A stretch of 39,027 bases of DNA, from the NCBI GenBank assembly GCA_947587925.1, contig CANPYF010000002.1, positions 1-39,027 on the forward strand, written 5' to 3'. Below the pieces are notes generated by a model, which saw nothing but the letters and a program-made list of their open reading frames with translations, did no database searches and was not told the origin of the DNA. Shown piece by piece: positions 32,903 to 39,027 of the stretch. This stretch comes from an uncultured Ruminococcus sp. (lineage in GTDB: Bacteria; Bacillota; Clostridia; Oscillospirales; Ruminococcaceae). The translations under genes were made by a program, and so were the position numbers. How positions within the stretch are numbered: the first letter of the stretch is position 1; every line of letters begins with the position of its first letter.

Positions 32903-33388
32903 ATGATAAAAGTAATCGAGAAAAAAGATATTCCCGAATGTGTACAGGTAATCAGGAGCAGTTTTATAACGGTTGCAGATGAATTTGGATTTTCTGCGGA
33001 TAATGCGCCGAGGTTTACGGCTTTTGCAATAAGCGCCGACAGGCTGTATTATCAACTGGAAAATGATAACAGGCTCATGGCCGCATATTGCCTTGACAGC
33101 GGAAAAATAATAGGGTACTATTCGTTGCTTTGGCAGGACGACCGCCAATGTGAACTCAATAATTTATGCGTTCTCCCCGAGTATCGCCATGAGGGTATCG
33201 GCGCGGCTTTGCTGCGCGATGCTTTTGACAGAGCCAAAAAAGAAGGATGTGAGAAGATCAGCATAGGGATAGTAGAAGAAAATCGGGTCTTGCGAAAATG
33301 GTATGAAGATCAGGGTTTTATCCATATCGGTACTAAGAAGTTTGACTTTTTTCCCTTTACCTGCGGGTATTTGGAAAAGGGGTTGTGA
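32903..33388 (+). CDS. GNAT-family N-acetyltransferase
   Basis: A 161-residue acetyltransferase. The acetyl-CoA binding motif A is LPEYRHEGIGAALLRDAF at about residues 93-110, preceded by the strand ELNNLCVL. The tail strand ISIGIVEENRVLRKWYEDQGFIHIG is typical of GNAT motif B. The substrate cannot be read. AGGAGGGA lies directly before the ATG. Its stop overlaps a GTG just upstream of the TfoX-like gene, so the two genes are close-packed. No strong promoter was found in the 100 bases after the terminator. Confidence 0.85.
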   Translation: MIKVIEKKDIPECVQVIRSSFITVADEFGFSADNAPRFTAFAISADRLYYQLENDNRLMAAYCLDSGKIIGYYSLLWQDDRQCELNNLCVLPEYRHEGIGAALLRDAFDRAKKEGCEKISIGIVEENRVLRKWYEDQGFIHIGTKKFDFFPFTCGYLEKGL

Positions 33389-33414
33389 TACTGCAAAAAA
33401 TGGAGGAAAAAAAT

Positions 33415-33735
33415 ATGTCAACAAGCAAAGAATATCTTGACTTTTTCTTAGACCAGCTGTCCTCTCTTGACGGAATATCCTACCGTATAATGATGGGTGA
33501 GTATTTGATATATTACCGAGGCAAGATAGCCGCTTATATTTGCGACGGGCGTTTTTTGGTAAAGCCTGTTCCGTCGGCAATAAAAATGCTGCCTGATGCC
33601 GAATATGATTCCATATATGAAGGCGGCAAAAAGAAAATGCTCAGAGTTGATGACGTTGATAACAGAGAGCTTTTAACAAAGTTGTTTGAAGCAATGTATG
33701 ACGAACTGCCGGAGCAAAAGGTTAAGAAGAAGTAA
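33415..33735 (+). CDS. TfoX N-terminal domain protein
   Basis: A 106-residue protein with only the TfoX N-terminal domain: LDFFLDQLSSLDGISYRIMMGEYLIYYRGKIAAYICDGRFLVKPV, then MLRVDDVDNRELLTKLFEAMYDELP. In Gammaproteobacteria full-length TfoX/Sxy promotes competence; stand-alone versions in Firmicutes have no established role. The ATG at 33415 is chosen because GGAGG (33402-33406) lies eight bases before it; the longer frame from GTG 33385 has no such site. It follows the GNAT gene by 26 bases. Confidence 0.85.
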   Translation: MSTSKEYLDFFLDQLSSLDGISYRIMMGEYLIYYRGKIAAYICDGRFLVKPVPSAIKMLPDAEYDSIYEGGKKKMLRVDDVDNRELLTKLFEAMYDELPEQKVKKK

Positions 33736-33763
33736 TCCCCTCTTTCACAGAGGGGATAATTTT
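33735..33763. terminator. Bidirectional terminator between the TfoX-like and NUDIX genes
   Basis: Perfect 9-bp stem ATCCCCTCT/AGAGGGGAT (33735-33743 and 33749-33757) with loop TTCAC, then AATTTTTT. It lies between two convergent stop codons; the minus strand has only a weak T run. Confidence 0.8.
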
Positions 33764-34303
33764 TTATCTGTTCAGCAATATCCAAGTCTTTAAGATCGCC
33801 GTCTGCGATTTGGCGTCGGGTATCTCGCCGTTCATTGCCATGTCAAACGCCTTTTCAAAAGGCAGCTTTATCACGTCGAGAAATTCGCCGTCGTCAAGTT
33901 TCTGGTCGCCGAAACTGAGCCCCCGCGCAAGGTACATATGGATAATTTCGGTGTCGTAAGCCACGGTGGGGTATATGCAGCCTAAATATTCAAAGCTTGA
34001 CGCTGTCGCACCCGTTTCCTCTTTAAGTTCGCGTATACCGCATTCGCGGTGGTCTTCGCCCGATTCCAGCTTGCCTGCGGGTATCTCGTAAAGCGCCGTT
34101 TTAAAGGGGTATCTGAATTGCTTTACCATGTATATGTTACCCTCATTGTCCAGCGGAACAACGCATACTCCGCCCGGGTGCTTTATAAGTTCACGGTAGG
34201 CAGGCGTGCCGTCGGCAAGTTCCGCGTCGTCAACATACAGCTTTACTACCTTGCCGTCAAATATCAAACGGCTGTTTACGGTCTTTTCTTCCATATATGT
34301 CAT
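33764..34303 (-). CDS. NUDIX hydrolase, ADP-ribose pyrophosphatase-like
   Basis: A 179-residue NUDIX enzyme. The Nudix box is complete: GKLESGEDHRECGIRELKEETGA, which fits Gx5Ex7REUxEExGU. The upstream SRLIFDGKVVKLYVDD and PGGVCVVPL, and the downstream YPTVAYDTEIIHMYLA, match the ADP-ribose pyrophosphatase (NudF) group, which hydrolyses ADP-ribose to AMP and ribose 5-phosphate. The start is ATG 34303; GGAGGAG (34317-34311), at the end of the upstream YfhO-like gene, lies seven bases before it. The longer frame to 34426 would run through that gene. It is probably co-transcribed with the YfhO-like gene, four bases upstream. Confidence 0.88.
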   Translation of the reverse strand: MTYMEEKTVNSRLIFDGKVVKLYVDDAELADGTPAYRELIKHPGGVCVVPLDNEGNIYMVKQFRYPFKTALYEIPAGKLESGEDHRECGIRELKEETGATASSFEYLGCIYPTVAYDTEIIHMYLARGLSFGDQKLDDGEFLDVIKLPFEKAFDMAMNGEIPDAKSQTAILKTWILLNR

Positions 34304-34307
34304 ACTT

Positions 34308-36827
34308 TTACTCCTCCCCGCCGTCGGCGTTATCGTCATCTGTGTTATCTTCCGCATTTTCTTGTACATTATCCGTTTGAACTTTATCCTCTGTAACGCT
34401 TCCGGTATTATCATGCTTCGGATCATTTGAAGTCGCTGCTTCGGGAGCGGTCTTTTTTCTTTTATCGAGTATAAAACCTACAGCCATATAGAAGAGGAAC
34501 AGACCCGCACCGCCGAGAGCGATTATTTTTCCCTCTTTAAGACCCGCAGTTTTATAGCTGAATACTATATCATTGCTGCCCGCGGGACATCTTATAGCCA
34601 TAAATCCGTAATTTACCTTGTCTATCTCAACGGGTACGCCGTTTACCTCAGCCGTCCAGCCGTCCTCATAGGGTACGGAGAAGAACAGCAGCTTGTCGCT
34701 GTCAAGGTCTATCTTCGCTTCAAAGCCGTTGGTGCTTTCTTTGAAATAATAGCAGGCGTTATTGCGCTTTTGCTCGCAGACCTCTTCAAAATGCTCCTCC
34801 TGAAGTTTGACGCTTTCATATTCGTAAGGCTCTAAAATATCGGAATATTTTGCAAACTGATCTTCATCAAGCATAACGGCTTCGAGCAGCAGATTCGGAC
34901 GGCGTTCCTTATTGGTATTATCCAGACTTTTTTGATTTGTATAATAATCATAGGTAAAGCCCATGGGTATCCAATACTGATTTTCATAAATGTCAAAATC
35001 ATTCTGACTGTCGATATATTCAAATCCCGCAAGTCCTGATACTTTATTTGACGGAACGGCATTGTCACTGCCGCTCGAACGCTTGAAATAGTAACGGACG
35101 GAGAACATACTTCTCAGCGCGTAGAGATTCGGCTCCATTCTTGAAGCGACGTCGCGCGTCTGACCGATAGATTCATAGAAATTGATTATAGATGTGGGAA
35201 CAACGCTGTGGAAGGTCCTCATAGAGGGCAGATCCCAGAACATACACCAGTTATCAACGTTTTCGGAAGTGTCTATTCTGTAGAATGTGTTGTCCTCATA
35301 AAGCGAATTGACATTGCTCATGCTTTCGAGCTTTTGCATATCAAGATTCTGCTTGCCGTTTATGGCATACTTGATATATTGGTCGTGACCGCCGTCCTGT
35401 ACCGCGCCGAAGTTTACGCCCGCGAACATGGTTATTATGCACGCCGCCGCGGTAACGGCTGCGGTTATTTTCCTGAAATTGGCAGTCCTCGGCAGTTTAT
35501 AGATAATGATCGCGAGTATGGCGGTAAGAACTATCGTGACGGCTGCCTGCATATAGTACATTTCGGGATACTGATAATTCTGACCGTAAACGACCTTATC
35601 ATCAATAATTTTAGGCAGCAGACCGACCGCGAGGAAGAATACTATAACACATACCGTTGCTTTGAAGCCTTTTTTGAGTTTATCAGGATCCTGCGCGAAT
35701 ATTTTTGCGGTCATAAGGCACATTATAAGGATAGGCATATAATACCATCTTGCATAATAGCTGCCGTTAAAGAGCACGAACAGCGAGTTGAGCCACGGCA
35801 CGCACATCATCAATGCGCAGACGGCTGTAAGCTTGGTCGCCCAGTGTTTTTGCTTATCTCTCATAAAGGCTATAACGCCGCACATTGAGAACATCGGGAG
35901 ATAACCCGCCATTGAAGCCCAGCGCGCATTCTCTGACGCGAGGATATTAGTCCTTGCGGGCATATCGCTCATCATAAAGAAGCCTTGTATTATGCGGGGT
36001 ACTCTTACGCTTTCGCCGTAGAATACGATATCGTTGCCGTAAAGACGTCCGGAAACACGGGGATTATTTATAATGTCCATGCAGGCAGGCAGGAGTATAA
36101 AGCAGGAGATCGCCACGCCGATAACGGATTCAAGGCAAAGTTCGCCGAAGATCTTGAAATTCATTCTAAACTCCTTATCCAGACAGCGGATAAAGAAGTA
36201 AATAACGACAAAGACCACCTCGCAGGCGAAGAAGAAATAGCTGATGCAGGCGCAGAGGGCTACGCACAATGCGAAAACGCCGCGTCTGCCGTCTTGGGTA
36301 AGCATTTCAAAGGTAAGGAGCAGCAGCGGGAAAAATGCCGTTGCATCATGAAAATGGTTAAAGAAAACGTTATAAAGCTGAAATCCCGAAAATGCGTAAA
36401 GCATTGCGCCGATAAAGGAAGCATCGCTGCTTTTTACGAACCGTCTTATATAAGCGTAAGAGGTAAGTGCGGCGACCGAGGTCTTAAGCGCGAGCAGCCA
36501 CGGGATAAGGTACTTTACCGCGCTCATGGGGAAAAGTGTTGACAGCCAGAAGAAGGGGCTGCCGAGCAGATAGAAGGAGTAAGAGCCGACAAAATTAGAA
36601 CCAAGATCTGTACCCCAGTCCCAAGCCATCTGACCGCTTCTCACCATTTCATTAGCGTGATGATAGAACATCATCTGCTGAGAATTAAAATCGCCGTAAT
36701 AGAGAAATATACCGCCATTTTTTACCATAGTAGGCAAAAAGGCGAGCATCATACCGAAAAAGGAAACAAAAAACAGCAGCAGGTAATGCTCCCGCCTCTT
36801 ACCCGCAGCGACCGGTTTATCCGACAT
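34308..36827 (-). CDS. YfhO family multi-pass membrane protein (GT-C-like)
   Basis: An 839-residue membrane protein. The start at ATG 36827 is supported by AAGGTGGTC just upstream; the in-frame TTG at 36860 lacks one. Residues ~15-500 hold about a dozen hydrophobic segments, with the early GDFNSQQMMFYHHANEMVRSG loop typical of YfhO. A large outer domain (about 500-790) follows, then a last membrane segment near 775-795 and a long acidic tail (SVTEDKVQTDNVQENAEDNTDD). YfhO members belong to the GT-C glycosyltransferase fold and help modify teichoic acids or other wall glycans in other Firmicutes. The sugar donor here is unknown. The TAA stop abuts the ribosome-binding site of the NUDIX gene. 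Confidence 0.85.
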   Translation of the reverse strand: MSDKPVAAGKRREHYLLLFFVSFFGMMLAFLPTMVKNGGIFLYYGDFNSQQMMFYHHANEMVRSGQMAWDWGTDLGSNFVGSYSFYLLGSPFFWLSTLFPMSAVKYLIPWLLALKTSVAALTSYAYIRRFVKSSDASFIGAMLYAFSGFQLYNVFFNHFHDATAFFPLLLLTFEMLTQDGRRGVFALCVALCACISYFFFACEVVFVVIYFFIRCLDKEFRMNFKIFGELCLESVIGVAISCFILLPACMDIINNPRVSGRLYGNDIVFYGESVRVPRIIQGFFMMSDMPARTNILASENARWASMAGYLPMFSMCGVIAFMRDKQKHWATKLTAVCALMMCVPWLNSLFVLFNGSYYARWYYMPILIMCLMTAKIFAQDPDKLKKGFKATVCVIVFFLAVGLLPKIIDDKVVYGQNYQYPEMYYMQAAVTIVLTAILAIIIYKLPRTANFRKITAAVTAAACIITMFAGVNFGAVQDGGHDQYIKYAINGKQNLDMQKLESMSNVNSLYEDNTFYRIDTSENVDNWCMFWDLPSMRTFHSVVPTSIINFYESIGQTRDVASRMEPNLYALRSMFSVRYYFKRSSGSDNAVPSNKVSGLAGFEYIDSQNDFDIYENQYWIPMGFTYDYYTNQKSLDNTNKERRPNLLLEAVMLDEDQFAKYSDILEPYEYESVKLQEEHFEEVCEQKRNNACYYFKESTNGFEAKIDLDSDKLLFFSVPYEDGWTAEVNGVPVEIDKVNYGFMAIRCPAGSNDIVFSYKTAGLKEGKIIALGGAGLFLFYMAVGFILDKRKKTAPEAATSNDPKHDNTGSVTEDKVQTDNVQENAEDNTDDDNADGGEE

Positions 36828-36927
36828 AAGCTTTGACCACCTTAATGATAGAAATGTCAATAATGATTATAATATAATATTATACCATATAATAAGGAAG
36901 AAATCAAGAGGTTCAGGCGGACTTTTT

Positions 36928-37152
36928 CACGGAAATCAATTTTGATTTCCAGAAGTTAGAACGCCGCACTATTACAAGTAATAGCGCTTGCTTTTAAGAT
37001 GTAAGTGGTCTGAACTTCGTTCAGACGGTAGACAAGGTGGCGCCTACGGCGCGAATTTTAAAATATTATTCCGTTTTACAAACTTTTTTCTTGATTCTTG
37101 TATCTAAAAGTCTTGTTTCTGAAAATTAAATTTTTAAAAATTGATTTCCGTG
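36928..37152 (+). mobile_element. MITE-like element, family C, copy 2 (complete)
   Basis: A 225-bp element with 16-bp perfect terminal inverted repeats: CACGGAAATCAATTTT (36928-36943) and AAAATTGATTTCCGTG (37137-37152). Inside are CTATTAC-AA-GTAATAG, GTCTGAAC-TTC-GTTCAGAC and GGCGCC-TAC-GGCGC hairpins and an AT-rich right half. It has no ORF and about 75% of its interior matches the copy at 26784-26987 by eye. No convincing target-site duplication was seen. Confidence 0.7.
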
Positions 37153-37214
37153 TAGGATTTTGGGAAAGGAAAAAAATTTTAGGTTTATTATCTTTGGTTG
37201 AAGGAACGCACTTG

Positions 37215-37318
37215 CCCCCTTCCCTTGAGGGAAGGGGGTTGGGGGTTAGGAGAAGCCCCTCCTGAAAGGAGGGGTTTGGGGTGGTATTAAGATCCGCCGC
37301 GCAAGCGGCAACCTTTTT
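37215..37318 (+). repeat. Dispersed intergenic repeat, family B, copy 2
   Basis: CCCCCTTCCC-TTGA-GGGAAGGGGG, link TTGGGGGTTAGGAGAAG, CCCCTCCT-GAA-AGGAGGGG, link TTTGGGGTGGTATTAAGATC, then hairpin GCCGC-GCAA-GCGGC and AACCTTTTT. The third hairpin differs from GTCGC/GCGAC of copy 1 but still pairs. It sits between the YfhO-like gene and guaB and ends 31 bases before the guaB promoter. Confidence 0.78.
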
Positions 37319-37349
37319 AAAAAAATACAGAAATTTAAATGTTTGTTAA

Positions 37350-37378
37350 TTGACATTTTGTCGAAAAGAGCGTATAAT
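37350..37378 (+). promoter_or_regulatory. Promoter of guaB
   Basis: TTGACA (37350-37355), a 17-base spacer and TATAAT (37373-37378), both exact matches, about 65 bases before the ATG. No purine riboswitch signature was seen in the leader. Confidence 0.88.
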
Positions 37379-37422
37379 TTTTAGAATAACATATTTGTAT
37401 TGGTCGTAAATCGTAGGCTTGA

Positions 37423-38919
<1,497 letters not shown>

Positions 38920-38978
38920 TCATTAAAAACAAGACCCCGATATTCCCGTGAAATGAACCGAACCAGTAAAAAAGGACA

Positions 38979-39023
38979 ATGACAAAAAAGACCTCCTATG
39001 GTATAATAGAAAACATAGGAGGT
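38979..39023 (+). promoter_or_regulatory. Promoter with an inverted repeat flanking its -10 box
   Basis: ATGACA (38979-38984), a 17-base spacer and TATAAT (39002-39007). The arms ACCTCCTATG (38991-39000) and CATAGGAGGT (39014-39023) form a perfect 10-bp inverted repeat around the -10 box, and the right arm holds an AGGAGG ribosome-binding site. A gene probably starts just past the window edge. The hairpin could instead be a terminator for guaB. Confidence 0.5.
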
Positions 39024-39027
39024 TTTG

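Noticed and set aside
32844-32981. Short ORF (MKFDKNNLSDKQKPMRREN...) overlapping the GNAT start as a leader peptide
   Set aside because: It has only a weak AAGGAT upstream, and its frame continues through the GNAT ribosome-binding site with no recognisable signal.

Overview
The window reads as the replication-origin region of a low-to-moderate GC Firmicute of the class Clostridia, most likely a Ruminococcus-like member of the Oscillospiraceae. The reasons are the gene order around the origin (rpmH, rnpA, yidD, yidC, khpB on one side; dnaA, dnaN, yaaA, recF, remB, gyrB, gyrA on the other), an anaerobe's reverse rubrerythrin, an archaeal-type phosphoglycerate mutase, a C-GCAxxG-C-C protein, an SPxTG-anchored surface protein, and strong -35/-10 promoters with 17-bp spacers. 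The assignment is by recognition of protein families only; no search was run.

Layout. Positions 1-18258 are almost all plus-strand accessory and housekeeping genes: the tail of a xylulokinase, a wall-anchored choice-of-anchor A protein, a Gls24/FakA pair, apgM-rsmE, a small membrane-anchored acidic protein, a C-GCAxxG-C-C/HAD pair, an asparaginase, alr (minus strand), an SGNH lipoprotein, reverse rubrerythrin, an NlpC/P60 hydrolase, an HD-GYP membrane protein and an OGG-type glycosylase. Positions 18321-28609 are the minus-strand dnaA / dnaN-yaaA-recF-remB-gyrB-(YcxB-like)-gyrA block. Positions 29704-33735 are plus-strand rpmH-rnpA-yidD-yidC-khpB plus a GNAT and a TfoX-like protein. A minus-strand YfhO/NUDIX pair and plus-strand guaB close the window. 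The origin is probably in the dnaA-dnaN gap (about 27000-27277), which has an AT-rich block and repeated TGTTGAAAA-like 9-mers instead of canonical DnaA boxes.

The most unusual content lies between the genes. Three families of dispersed, hairpin-rich mosaic repeats occupy most long intergenic gaps. Family A begins 0-2 bases after the stop codon of three unrelated genes and recurs twice near the origin. Family B is a chain of GC-rich hairpins ending in a terminator-like T tract, found in all three divergent gaps; one B copy is split by an A copy. Family C is a roughly 225-bp MITE-like element with 16-bp perfect terminal inverted repeats. All of them carry small perfect hairpins, mostly with 3-base loops, whose stems differ between copies while pairing is kept. 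A related run of hairpins sits in frame inside alr. Other points are a probable unclassified structured RNA with its own terminator (9591-9796, minus), a one-base frameshift in recF, a divergent DnaA DNA-binding signature, and an eight-unit 10-bp phased repeat between dnaA and rpmH.
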